NCBI RefSeq assembly: GCF_945859705.1
Contig: NC_079134.1
Location: 155,407,718 to 155,471,717 of the forward strand
Origin: Episyrphus balteatus
Lineage: Eukaryota; Arthropoda; Insecta; Diptera; Syrphidae
Direction of reading: 5' to 3'
DNA: 64,000 nucleotides
The translations under genes and the position numbers were made by a program. This document shows, piece after piece, positions 22,033 through 34,016 of the stretch. The notes beneath the pieces were generated by a model, which was not told the origin of the DNA, searched no databases, and saw nothing but the letters and a program-made list of their open reading frames with translations. Position 1 is the first letter of the stretch; each line of letters starts with the position of its first letter.

Positions 22033-22867
22033 CTCTATCTGGAGCTGCAGCCTAAACGAGTGAAGTGATTTTCTTCAAACTTGGTAGTTAGCAGTTTTTG
22101 GTGATTCCCTAGAGGGGAAATTGAAATTTTTTTTTTATGACCAAAACTAACGGTACCTGCCATATAACGGAAATAGAAAAGTAAATTTTTTTCAAAAACG
22201 GCTCTAACGATTTTGATTAAAATTTTTATGTGTAGTACTACACATAAGAGCCAACTTTTTAAATAAAAAAAATATTTTTTGTACCGTTATTAACGGTACC
22301 TGTCATAGAACGGTTTTTTTCATTTCTGAATATCTCGTACAAAATTAAGCCGATTTAAATGAAAATTTTTATACAAAAGTGTGTAAGTAAAGATAATATT
22401 AAAATTTTAGAAAATTTTCAAAAAACGCATTTTTGGTTTTTTAAAAAATATTTTAAAATTTTTTTTTGAAAAATCAATTTTTTGAAAACGGATCAATGAA
22501 AAATTTTGAAATTTAGTTTTTATGTGTAAATTAATTATTTCTTCAAAATGGCATACCAACTTTTTTTTTGAAAAATGTTAAAAAAATTTTATATATAAAA
22601 AATTATTTTTTTAAAAAACGGCTCCTACAATTTTCAAAATTTTTTTTCTAAAAATACCTTTTTATACGAGAAATAAAATGGCATATTTGTTTTTTTTTTT
22701 AAGATATTTTAAAACGGAGTTTTATTAATTATAAAAACAGATTTAATTTTTTTATACTACTTATGAAATTTCTTCAAAATATCAAATTTTAAATTTCTTG
22801 AAATAAAAAGCTTTAACATTATAGTCACTTTAAGCATAAGAGCAAGTACGTGCGACCCCAGTCGTGC
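21871..22867 (+). mobile_element. Helitron-like (GTCY)n interspersed element, copy B
   Basis: The element starts with ACTTGCGATATAGGTACTAT (21874). It has a core block AATGCCAAAAAAGTGGGTCC (21967-21986), a (CTGT)n tract with CCGT variants (about 21992-22034), then CTAAACGAGTG and AAACTTGGTAG blocks. These lead into A/T-rich sequence with GGTACC boxes flanked by TTATTAACG. It ends in GTGCGACCCCAGTCGTGC (22850-22867), which can pair as a 7-bp stem with two wobble pairs around a CCCA loop. It is the same element as copy A but in the opposite orientation, with a normal-sized microsatellite. A 3' hairpin is a Helitron feature, but a terminal CTRR is not evident. Confidence 0.6.
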
Positions 22868-23245
22868 AATTTATTTTTGTATGTCTGGGCATATAGTAAT
22901 ATATTGTGTCTTCCCCCTACACTATCTAAGAAAGATGACGACATTTTGCGGCAAAAACAGCAAAAACTCTAACGGGGGAACCTGTTTTTTGTTTTGGGTT
23001 TAGATCAAGAGGCTTTCATATGCAAAACAGAATTCAATGAAAATTAAAAAAAAAATGGTAAAAGAATACTGGTAGGAAACTACTGACATCCTACACTCTT
23101 AGTACCACGCAGAAAATTCAATTTTTGTCTACTCTTCGCTGGCTACTTTTTGGGGTACCCTAAGTTTTTTAGGGTAAATTCTGAGTCATAGTCTTTCAGG
23201 GACCTAAGCGATAAAAAAAATCTCAACACATTGAAAATTTTTTTT
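22868..23245. other. Non-coding stretch, nothing recognised
   Basis: AT-rich with a small less AT-rich block (22920-22985). No frame or repeat was identified. Confidence 0.5.
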
Positions 23246-24310
23246 TGATTTTTGAAGTGAAAACTTCTTTAGTATCGTAGTGATTTGAAACAAGATGAAA
23301 CGAAAACGCGACACGACTTCAACTTGTTATAACTTTTTTGTTATAATAGATAGATGAATGAAATTTGTACTGTAGATAGGTAATTAAATAAATTATAATT
23401 GTACAAAATTTCAATTAATTTCATATTCAAAATTCGAAGATAACGATAAAAAGATGTTCTTTTCCAACACACGTTATATCTTTTGATCTAGTGCACATAC
23501 AAATTTGGTTTAACTTTAATACGCATGCTGATAACATAACCTTTTATTTAATATATCACACATAACGTTACGTGCTCTACAAGTTACACAATCGAAAATT
23601 GAAATTTAAAAATACCTCAAAACACCTGTGGAGATCTGTTGGCGATGAGCAAATACCAGTGTAGGAAGTACCGTAATCTCAGTCTGGAAATTCGACATGG
23701 TTGACTTTAAAAAATTCTAACTTCTCTTCTAGACATCTTTGAAATAAGATTTATCCATCATTATACAAGGTGAAACATAAAGCTTTAATATGGTATAAAA
23801 TTTTTTATAGGTTGTCAAATAAAAAAATTGATTTAATAGCATGAGAACATAAAAATAAATGTTTTTTTTTTGCTTTTTGGATGAAATTTCATCAAGTCTT
23901 TTTGTAGATGTCTCATACACCTGTTCGATATATATATTTTGAGCTAAGACAATAAGCTTTCTGATGGTGTAAAAATTTGTATAGGTTGTTAGGGAAAAAA
24001 ATGGATTCAATAGTGTGAGAAGATAGAAATACGTGTTTTTTAGCTTTTTTTTTTAAGGAAATTGATCGAGTTCAAAAAATTCTAGCTCTTTTTGTAGATG
24101 TCTCATAGACTTGATCGATATATATATTTTGAGCTAAGACAATAAGCTTTCAGATGATATAAAATTTATCTAGGTTGTCATATAAAAAACATGGATTTGA
24201 AGGTGATAGAATAAAAATAGGTAGATTTTTTCTATTTTTTTTTTGCAAGAAAAATGATTTTTTAAGGTTTCACTTCTACCTCGTGTGAATTGCACACATG
24301 ATTTTTTTTT
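23246..24310. repeat. Dispersed ~1-kb repeat, copy 1
   Basis: This segment matches 37752-38582 in reverse-complement orientation. Shared landmarks are the block around CAAGATGAAACGAAAACGCG (23290-23309), CACCTGTGGAGATCTGTTG (23623-23641), and GTGTGAATTGCACAC (24283-24297) followed by a T run. Bases about 23700-24240 hold three diverged tandem units of about 180 bp marked by GAGCTAAGACAATAAGCTTT-like phrases; copy 2 has fewer. No coding frame and no clear terminal repeats were found, so its class is unknown. Confidence 0.8.
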
Positions 24311-26130
24311 TCTCCTAAAACACTTAAATACCCATTTAACCCTATTGTCCCCTGTTCTGTTTTTACTTTTTTAATAACAATTTATATGAATTTCTTATTC
24401 CATCGATTCAGAATGTCTAAAACCTTAAAAATAGTTCGAAAATGTCTGTTTGTAAAATCTTACTCCATTCTCCCCTAATTTTGAATTTATACTTAACTTA
24501 TTGTGTATGTTTATCTTTATAAAAGCACGTAAAAATTCCCCAAGGAAATAAAATTACTTACTAAAATTTTTGACACTTCAATTTTTGTACCCTATTCTCC
24601 CCTATTTTTTTTTTTTTTTTTAATTTCTAAGCCTTTTGTTAGCACAAATCCAATAATTGTTAACCTTTTTTTCAAGTTCAAAAAATCATAGGGTATCACT
24701 AAATTTTTCCCCAGCACACGAAGTTAGACGTTATGTGATTTCTTCCATTTCTTCTTGCAACCCAAGTCATAATATACGATATACGTGCTTCCTCTCTATT
24801 TGAAGGAACGCGCGATGTAGCTTCTTGTGAAATTTATTACGCACCGCAAAATTGCAATGTAAAATTCAAATTGAATTTGTCTGATTATTCTGTTCTGCCC
24901 AGGATATACACCTCTTTTGCACGTTGCGTTCCAGGTGCTCACAAAAATGCAAAAAAAAAAAAAAAAACACGTTAAATTCAGCCCCTTTATGCATATTGTG
25001 CAATTTATCAGGAAAAAAAGAAGTACCAATGACCTAGCACGGAGTGTGGCAACAAATTTCGCCTCTAATCAATTCAACATGTTGTTCAATTTGTGTTTGG
25101 TTTACGTTCTGAATGCGGACAGACCACAAAAAAAAAAATGTAGCCAGATGCGTTTCTTGAATCTTCCATTCCAATATAAGATGAGAAGTATATGAAAGAA
25201 GCTTGTATTTTGTGTGTCTTAAAGGACGAAGAGAATCCGATTTATGACCGATATCTTCTGTATGCGAGTAAGCTTGTTAGGATGAAAAATGGTAAATACC
25301 AACTTTGTTTTGTAGCCCCGTCAGACGTTTTGAGAAATTTTATATGCAACTAGGCCTAGAGCCAACAACGACAACGATTATCTGGAACGTCATTGGACGC
25401 GATAATAAAGCGGGAAATGTTTGGTTTTTGATTTGGGAAAGCTGAAAGAAAAATGGTTTGCGTGTTAGATTATAACCGGGTCGCCATTGCCACCGCTATA
25501 ATAGTCGATGGTGGTGGTGGTAGACTGAACGGGAGTAGGTTTATATATTTTATTCTATGTCTGTATTTTTCTTTATTAATTGGATGGATTGTTTTTTTTT
25601 AGTGCACCACCATGATGATCGATGCGGTGATATTGAAGATTAAGTGCTTCTGAGCAGATCGCATTTCCTGGTTATTTGAGTTGTGTACCTATGCACTTGG
25701 AGAGTGCAACTAGTACAAGTCTTTTGTAGGAACTTTAACAATTAATGCTCTGTCAAAGTTAATGCTTTCACCAAGGAATTTGAAAGATTGGTTTTTGTTA
25801 AGTTTTGAAAAGAGGTTAAGGCAGTTTTGGAATACTAACGAGTGTTAGTTTTGTCGTAATAATGACATCTTGTAAGGTAAGTGGTAGTGGGGGACGAGAC
25901 TTGTTCGCAATAACTACCAAAATTCTGAATAGATGTATGTTACTTATAAGGACTATTTATGTATTTATTTTTTTGAGCACTCATAAAATCATCAACTTAC
26001 CGGAATTATTGTGTTTTTTTTGTATTAAAATTAATTTTAAAAAATATCGCATTTTGTAGTTAAAAATATGTTACCAAATTAGTCGATTTCGATATTTTTT
26101 TTCTTCGAAACAGTGATGTAATAAAAATGT
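24311..26130. other. Non-coding stretch with a small less AT-rich block
   Basis: No gene is recognised. A block around 25330-25530 is less AT-rich, with GTGGTGGTGG-type runs near 25507, and could be regulatory. A GTAAGT at 25876-25881 follows CTTGTAAG but has no pyrimidine tract upstream. Confidence 0.45.
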
Positions 26131-26138
26131 GCCTGAAC

Positions 26139-27378
26139 CAGAGACCAGAAATAACAGTCAACCTTTATTTTCAATCGGTTTCTCTCTGAGAGTTACCACA
26201 TTACTTTAAATAGTTTCGGTTAAGGTTTGAGATTTATTTTTTAAAATCAAAAATAAAGGTTATCGGTTGAGATTTATTTTATTATTTTTTTAAATATCTC
26301 TCAATGGTTGAGATTTTTACAAAAAAATAAATGGAAAAGGTCAACCTTTAACCGTTTTCGCTGAAAATAAATCAAAAATGGTCAATTCAAAGGAAAATGT
26401 CGAATATGTCAAGAATGTCTTTATATTGCAAAAATAAAATATGAAAAGGATGTTTTTTTCTAAGTTTATGTATTAAATAATAAACGAACTAAATAGACTC
26501 TCAAAGTTCTTTAGACCCAAGATTATATCTCTTTTCGTTTAAAGTAAAATCTAAAGACGAAAATGTGTTTTCCACTGTGATTTGAGTCGCTGGGACGACA
26601 AGCACAACCAATGCAATTTCGAATATTTCAGGAGACCGATGTGCTAATGTCTAGGATCTAGGTCAAAGCGTTCAGCTTCCAGAAGCATTTTCGCCCGCCC
26701 AACTTCAAACGGCTATATCTCGGAATTTTGAAAAAAATGAAAAAGTTTTTGATGCCAAAAGGTAGCGGGGACTCTAACCTACATTTGGGTACAACTCCCA
26801 TCCCTGTAGGTGCAGGCGTTCTCAAACCGGGAGAACTTAAAGGTAAAAAAAAGTTAAGCCCGATTCTGAAAAAATAGGTATGATGTGGCAGTTTAACATG
26901 GAAGGTGATTTTTTTAAAATCTAAGAATGTGCAAAGCGTAGGCCCATGACACAAGCTATCATTTGACATTGCTCCCAAAAATTGCTCTCAAGCGGTTTAG
27001 CTTCTAGGAGCGTTCAAAGATTCGGAAATTTTTCTAAAACAAATTTTACCCCAACTTTCAAACGCGATTTTCTCGGAATTTTGAAAAAAATCCAAAACCC
27101 GATTATACCACTATCGGGTAGCTGAGAATTCACCACTCCACTCCCATGTCTCTAGGAATTGATACATTTGCAGATGAGATTTATTTTTTTCTCTCAGCGA
27201 TAAATCTCACTGGTTGACCGAAACATAAAAAAATACAAAATAAAGGTTTCTCTCAGACCTTGACCGAAATTTTTCATTTTTAAAAATAAAGGTTATTTTA
27301 TGACCTTTATTGAAATTGGCAACAAATAAGAGTTATTAAGGAACCTTTCAAAAGGTTGAGATTTATTTCTGATCTCTG
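26139..27378. mobile_element. Non-autonomous hAT-type element with 8-bp duplication GCCTGAAC
   Basis: The left end begins CAGAGACCAGAAATAA. The right end is its near reverse complement, ending TTATTTCTGATCTCTG. Exact 8-bp direct repeats GCCTGAAC flank it (26131-26138 and 27379-27386). Subterminal zones carry many copies of GGTTGAGATTTATTT or its complement, in the role that AGCTCA repeats have in the element at 14218. The centre (about 26645-27165) is one unit of the same roughly 476-bp module found twice in that other element, although the ends of the two are unrelated. No transposase frame is present. Confidence 0.92.
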
Positions 27379-27386
27379 GCCTGAAC

Positions 27387-29574
27387 TGATATTTACTAAC
27401 ACTATTAAAAATAACTACTTCGATTGTGAACTATTCTCAATTTCTATTTTTGAAAAGAATTTGTGTGAATTTGTGAATTATTGTGATTTCCTGTGAATTT
27501 TCCCGAATCTTTATAGCTTTTATTTTTAAAGGGGGGAATATTTCATTGTTGTCGACGTACCAATGACGTAATAAGCGTAATTAAAATAGTAGATACCTAT
27601 AGATACTATCTAGAACCATTTTAGATACCTTCATTCATTATCAAGCCGTAACATGGGGTCAATATTCTGTCTTGAATCATAGAATTGGTTAAGTGCCAAT
27701 TGAATAAATTATGCCGACAAAAAGTACCCTATACTCTAATTTGCCAAAAAGTTTAACCTGAACTAATTACAAAAATATATATACAAAATCCTACACTAAA
27801 CATCTCTGGAGCTGAGTACCCAGTAGTTCCTGCTGCTGGCACAAACTTTGAACCCCACAAATTTCCACTTCACAAACAATAGATTCTCCCCACTAATTAT
27901 TTCATTCTTGTTCCGCGTTGGCAATGCAACTGCGTTGCAACGGAATAACTTACAATGTAATCCCATGGTGCATACCCAATTAAGGAAGTCACTTCCACAG
28001 AATATAATGGAGAACAATAAACATCCTGGAACTAGAACAATGACAAATAGTTTATACCTACGAGAATTGGTCACAATGAAAAACGTAACATCATGACAAC
28101 CAGTACTTTTTACTACAACACTCCCATGTAACTATTCCAGAGAAATGTCATTGACTTTTGACATATTTTCAACTGTCACAGTGAATTAACTGTATAAGAG
28201 TTTTTTAAAAAAAATTATTTAACGGTTAATTTAACAATAAAATTGACCCAACACTATAAAAAGCCAATTAAACAACAATACAACCGTTTAACTATACTCT
28301 TTCGTTTGAATATGAGGTCGGTCATTATTGAGATTGAGAGGGCCTATTATTTTTACTCTTTTTGAACCCCTGCCTGTGTTATGCACTTAAATTTTATAAT
28401 TGTGAAATGTTTTTTCATTCTTTTTCTTGTGTTTTATTCAATTATCGAAACATTTTTGTAAATAGAAAGAAGATCAAAATATTTCACCACCCGGGGTGTT
28501 TGTTTACACGATGAATGTCAAGAGGCGTTTCTAACACAAAAACCGATATCTAGGTCTAGGCCTCTTTTTTAATTTATTTCCGTGTAAATATTTTCCTTTA
28601 GTTTGTGGAAATAGTAGTTTCTTTGAATTTTAAACAATGATTTATGTATTCTTCAGAGCTTCTTCGAATTCAATTCAAGAAATCAAGGAGAAAACAATAA
28701 AAGTTTGAACACGTTTATTATCTTCTATAAGAGGCAGGTGAAATACAAAGTGTTGAAAAGGTATAAAACCTAAAGTCTTTTGATTGAATAATGGGGCAAT
28801 CAATTTGTAGTTATTTTTCTTTTTAAATTTTATACAAAACAAATAAAAATACATAACATGTTTTGGAGAGAGAACAAAACAAATCCGTTTTGATAACATC
28901 GATAACACGGAATTTCATTCTGTTGTTGTTTGTTGTCAATGAAAATGCACTTTGGGGTCAATCTTTTTACACAAAAACATTCTGTTGCCGCCTTAAATTG
29001 ATATCTGATTGAAATTTTTGTAATCAAAAGAATGTTTGATGATAAGCTGTTAGACATTTGATTTTTCAAAGGCGGAATAAATTTTGATATTTGATATCAC
29101 TTAACAGGGTTATTGTGTGTTGAACTTTTCACTTGATTTTCTAATAAAAAAAAAAAAAACTAATGATAGAAGGGTCAACTGATTTTGACATTTAACTGTC
29201 AAATGGAGATATTTTAGTTATTTAATCGGTCTTTTATGGTTTACCGACTTGGAAATTGAAAATAACTTTTGTTCTATTTCTGTTGATTATAGGTTTAGAA
29301 ATTTTGATTACGAGTGGTTTTCAATACTGGTGCTGAATTGCTGATAGACCTTAAACAAAAGCCGCCAAAAATGTCACTCTAAACTAAAAATATTCAAGAA
29401 GATTGAACTCAAAATAAATATCAAATCTCGTGATGATTCTTTTTAGATAAGTTGTCCATGATGAGTTGTCTTATGTTGGGTTGATCCGCTTCATTTATTT
29501 GTATAGGCTAAAGAGAATTTATTTTAAGTATGAGAACCAGACTTAAGGAGACTCAAGAACTATTTGGTCATTAG
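27387..29574. other. AT-rich non-coding stretch
   Basis: No gene or repeat is recognised. Overlapping short frames on both strands near 27796-28096 lie in a less AT-rich patch and show no known domain. An A run of 14 is at about 29145-29158. Confidence 0.55.
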
Positions 29575-30799
29575 TTATGTCCTTTTATCACTAATTGGCA
29601 AGCATTGTAATATGTCTTCTAGTTTTTGAGAAAATTGAAAAATAAAAACAAAATAAAAACGAAAAATATTTTGAAAAAGAAAAATCTGGTAAAATAATTT
29701 TTCAATTTTCTCAAAAACTAGAAGACATATGGCGTTTTCGATTGGCAGTCCGGAAGCGTCCGGAATCATTCTGAAAGCGTTTTATTCGTACAAAACTGAC
29801 AAATTTGTGTGAATAAAATTTTTTCAGAATGATTCCGGACGCTTCCGGACTGCCAATCGAAAACGCCAATAGAAACATATAGTTTTCACTGTTCGATAAG
29901 GAATCAATTGAGGCAGTTTTCTATGTGAGTATTTTTTTTTTTTATTAAAATTCACAGTGGACAACTATAGTATAAAATCAGTTTAAGAAAAAAATTTTTT
30001 CACCTATTTTTAACTTTGAAATCGATTATTTCAAAAACTATTTGTTATAATATATTGATTTAAAAATAAGAATTAAGTGTATAATTTTGTCTTTCGGAAA
30101 TGGTATCATTTATTACTGTAAGTGTTGCCGTTGTTTTTTTAATAATTTTTTTTTTGTGTTTATAATTTTTTCTTAGAAAACTGCCCCTCCCACCTAAACG
30201 GGGGAGATAGACCCCCCTTTCAAAGAAAAAAATGTTTGTATTGAACTTTTCTACAAAAACATGTTATCAAATCCTGGCACCCAAGTTATCCTACTACGTG
30301 CCAAAACAACATTTTTGTTCTATACCTAAAAGTTCGAATTTCTTTATCTGGGTTGAAATCGTAAAATTTTTTTTTCTAAGCCAATTTTAAACTGATTTTC
30401 ATAAAAAATACTTGGAAATAAATATTATTTTAGAATATATTTTTAAAACAGCATGTTGTTGTGAAAATATATACTTTAATTTGATGTCGAAGTTGGGTAA
30501 ATGACGAAAAAAATGGAATTTTTGAACTTTGACAGCTTATAAATTCTAGGTGGTTTAACCAAGTTACATGTTTTATACATTGTTGAAAAGGTACATATAT
30601 TTATCTCCTATCAGAAACTGTAAAAAAATCGAAAATGGGTAAAAATTTGACGAAGCTAGATTTTTTTCAATGGCCCCTAACTCCCGTTTTTGGGGGTGTT
30701 AGGGTAGGGACTTTTTAAATACCGTTTCGTAATCAGTGCGACTAGCTCAACAAAACGTGATAGGTCTCCGCCCGCGTATATTTTGAATGTTACACCATG
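29575..30799. mobile_element. Truncated foldback relative with a CACCATG end
   Basis: Bases about 29700-30300 align with the right arm of the 2.9-kb foldback (about 12370-12860): a CTCAAAAACTAG start, TTGAGGCAGTTT, then the GGGGGAGATAGACCCCC module (30198-30215). Bases about 29990-30799 are the reverse complement of the 983-bp element (8011-8870), ending in the same GC-rich end (TCTCCGCCCGCGT at 30764-30776, then CACCATG at 30793-30799). A short left arm (about 29609-29640) repeats the central phrase in inverse, so most of one arm has been lost. It thereby ties the other two elements into one family. A 139-bp insertion sits near its left side. Confidence 0.7.
29730..29868. mobile_element. 139-bp MITE with ~46-bp inverted repeats and ATA duplication
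   Basis: The left end TGGCGTTTTCGATTGGCAG and its perfect reverse complement on the right form inverted repeats that cover about two thirds of the element, including a TCCGGAAGCGTCCGGA block. ATA lies directly outside both ends (29727-29729 and 29869-29871). Homologous uninterrupted sequence in the related foldback (GGCATAGAAGCAT near 12391) shows the empty site, confirming precise insertion and the 3-bp duplication. It has no coding capacity. A 3-bp duplication fits PIF/Harbinger-like movement, but this is not proven. Confidence 0.9.
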
Positions 30800-31099
30800 T
30801 AATTGAGGATTAAAACAGGGCAATGGTAAATAAGCGCAATCGGTTATTGTTTAAAACTTGCAAACTTGAATGTTTAGTTTCAGTCTTTTATTGAACCCTT
30901 TATCGTTTTACTTTTTTTTTCTGAGTTTCCACCAACTTTTTGACACCTACACACCATCTTCTTATATTCAACATATTTTAAGTTCATTGACATTAAACTC
31001 AAAGAACCACTTTCAACTCCTTTACCCAGTAACACATTCCACTGACTCAAAGAAAAGCTAAGCACATGGCAACGATACAAGCAACGAGAACCCACAGGC
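30800..31099. other. AT-rich non-coding stretch
   Basis: Nothing recognised; short frames lack domains. Confidence 0.5.
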
Positions 31100-32150
31100 C
31101 GCAGAGGCGTGTTGCACATCAATTTAGAATTCTTTCATGAAACAGAAAACCGTAGGTCAAGGCTTGCGACACCATACTATTCGTTTCGCTAACTCCTCCA
31201 CACAACTTGCAAGCAGACCGATCGGTCATCTTCTTATTACTTCTATATACTCCTTCGCTAAAAGGAAGATTTATGGTGCAATAAGATCTCGCGCAGTCTA
31301 CAACCACAACGACGACTCGGCGACGTTCCAAGACAATATTCTTACTAATTCGAAGGTGTAGATTCTCTTAAATTCTCAGCTCTATGAGTCATGCCACGCA
31401 TGCGCTCGAAGTTATACCTGAACCTGACATCAGCGCAAAAATATGTGGCAGCTCTTGAGCACACCACCTCCAAAGTATAATCCCAAATCTTAACAGCAAT
31501 TGCACATTCCACTTGGCGAAGGAAAGGTGCCGGCCATAATGCCGCAAGGGACATGACATGCAGATTGATATTAATCGTTCGGGTTTTGTGATGGGGGCGC
31601 GGGTTTTAGCGGGTATTGTTCGCCATTCAGCTGCAGCTACCGCACCATTGACCGAAGTCAGTTGTCCGCCGGCGGCAACGATGGAACATAATAATTCCTG
31701 TTCTTTCGGTCAAAGAATATTCATAAACAGAGTCAGCAGTGTTGCTCCTTTCAATTCTCATTGTTTTGGTCATAACTGTGATTGAGTATCATGACGGTGT
31801 TGCCACGATCTTTGCCATGGACACGGACAACGACGATAAACGATGGCGATCTCAATATTGTCCGAGAGTGAGCCTAGAACGTTCTTGCCGAAAAACGTTG
31901 TATGGAGTTCGTTCCATTGTGGTTCTTGTGAACATGTTTTTTTGGAATATAAGTCAGACTTTCCATCATGACAACTTCTACAACACAACAGATAAACGCA
32001 TTTTATGTTCTTTCAATGGAACACCAGCAAATCTACGAATCTACAACGAAAAACCGGCCAAAGTCAGATAGGATCAATTGACCGCCACCGCTCTTTGGCC
32101 GCACACCATCAGGTCTTATAACTGAATCTAAACGAATGTGATGTTGTTGG
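31100..32150. other. Longest less AT-rich island, possible regulatory region
   Basis: About 1 kb clearly less AT-rich than the flanks, with many CpG dinucleotides. Open frames of 60-110 codons overlap on both strands, as expected when stop codons become rarer. None shows a known domain, and no frame dominates. No acceptor-donor pair encloses one convincingly. It could be an enhancer, an unrecognised exon, or simply a compositional island. Confidence 0.3.
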
Positions 32151-32864
32151 CTAAAAAGTTTAGGACTATTAATAATAATTTCTAGCCTTGGGAACTTAGG
32201 TACTATTCGATGGAGGAGCCTGTAACTGGGTGCGCTTTGTGTGGTTTTTGCGGTAAGTTTTTTTTTTTTTTTTGATGAATCGTCATGAATTTTTTTAGAA
32301 AAAACATGATTACCAATGTGGCGGTATAGTCTCTATAATATTTTCATTTTTCGAAGAATTATGATTCTTTTATATTTTGAGAGGAGGTCATTCTAGCAAA
32401 TATTTCTCACGTTCAAGGAAATAAATTGATTTACCAAGAGAATATGACATTAAACAATAGAAAATTGTAGCTAAGAAGGATAATAGAGGAAATCTATATG
32501 AAAAAATGGTCAATGATGAAATTGAGTTCATTAAAACAAAGGAAGTTGGGTCTATTGTCCTGAAAATGCTAAATTTTTTGTATTAAGAAGATGCCTTTAA
32601 GGACAAAGGAAAACAAAGAAAATTTAAAAGTGAGGCTAGTGTTTTTTTCCTTAAAACGAAATTAGAACATTTAGAAAATTTAAATCGATCAATGTTTTTA
32701 CCTATTGTATTCGAATTTTTGAAAGTGAATATATTACTAGGAATAAACAAAACTTTAATTATTAGGTTGGCAAGTCTTAACATACCTGTTTGGAGTTTCC
32801 CTCAAATTGTTCAACATTGTTTTGGAACAAAATATTGTCAATTAGATAACAAAAAGTTCCAGCT
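32151..32864. other. AT-rich non-coding stretch
   Basis: No gene is seen. A GTAAGT at 32251-32256 follows TTTTTGCG but is not preceded by a CAG acceptor. Confidence 0.5.
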
Positions 32865-34016
32865 ACATGTTGCAGCAACATAACCATTTGTATGGTTTTT
32901 GCAACATGTTGTTTATGCATTATATTTCACAAGCTGATTTATATTTTGTTGTCAAGCTTAAAATCTTCTTGTATCTGCTTGAAGTGAAATTTTTGTCATG
33001 CAGCATTTTTCTATAGTAACTTTTTAGCAACATTTTTCTATCTTTGGTCGATAGGTAACAAGTCCATAACAAAACATTGTTGGAATATAAAATACTGCAT
33101 CTGTGTTACATTTCTACTTGTTTGCAACTTGTTTCTTGGGTTGCTTGGAAATGTTTACATAATGTTCCTAAAACAAAACAAAAAACAAAAGTCTTTACGA
33201 TTTTGTGGCTGACCTCAAAATTTTAAACTAGTTGTTTAGTTGGAAATCTAATTTTTGGCATGCAGCATTTTTCTTAAAATTAAGAAGCCAAACATTTCAC
33301 TTTTTGGCAACATTTTAATCTCTGGTTGCAACACGTTCAACGTCAGCTCTTTGTTTAACGTCAACTCTTGTTCTAATGGCAGAATTTTGGGCACGCAATA
33401 TTTTTATTTTCAAGCAACAAAACCTAGATTTTTCAATTATTAGCAACATTTTACTGCTTTCAGTTGCTTGAAAGTGGAATCTTATGAAAAAGAAATTTTC
33501 GCCATCAATAACATTCAAATGTCCTCGTGTAATCAACTTATATCCTCACCTATATTTTTTTCTGTTTTCGGTTACATGCATTTCCTTGCAACATAAGTTT
33601 TTCTCTGTCTACAAAAACACAATGCAACATTTTTCTTCAAATTTTTTTTTGGGGGTTTCATATTTGATGCAACATATTGCTACAACAAAACTATTTTAAA
33701 TTTTTGTCGATTAGAAAATTTCCCTGAAAAACCAATTAATCTTTCCCATGCAACATTTTCTGTTTCAAGTTACGAAATACCTACACATTTTCACTTCTAA
33801 GCAACATTATTCTTTGTCCAATAATTGTTTTGCTGATTCAACATGTATCTGACTGCACAACTGACTCACATTTTTTCACCTCAGTTCCACAAATTTTGAC
33901 TTGAAAACAATTTTTCTTTTATGAGTTAGATTTTAGCAACCTACATTTTGAATTATTTGCAACACTTTAGCTGTTTTCAGCTGATCAAAATTATAAACAA
34001 TATGTTGCAGCAACAA
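32865..34016. repeat. GCAACATTTT-rich repeat, copy 1
   Basis: About a dozen variants of GCAACATTTTTC (for example near 33028, 33309, 33441, 33621, 33750) recur at irregular spacing. The segment is bounded by palindromic TGTTGCAGCAACA at 32869-32881 and again at about 34003-34015. It aligns in direct orientation with 35708-36390: both have CAAGCTGATTTATATTTTG-like or ACAAACTGATGTG starts and GATCAAAA...ACAATATGTTGCAGCAACA ends. No coding potential was found. It may be a decayed tandem repeat or an unclassified transposon. Confidence 0.65.
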
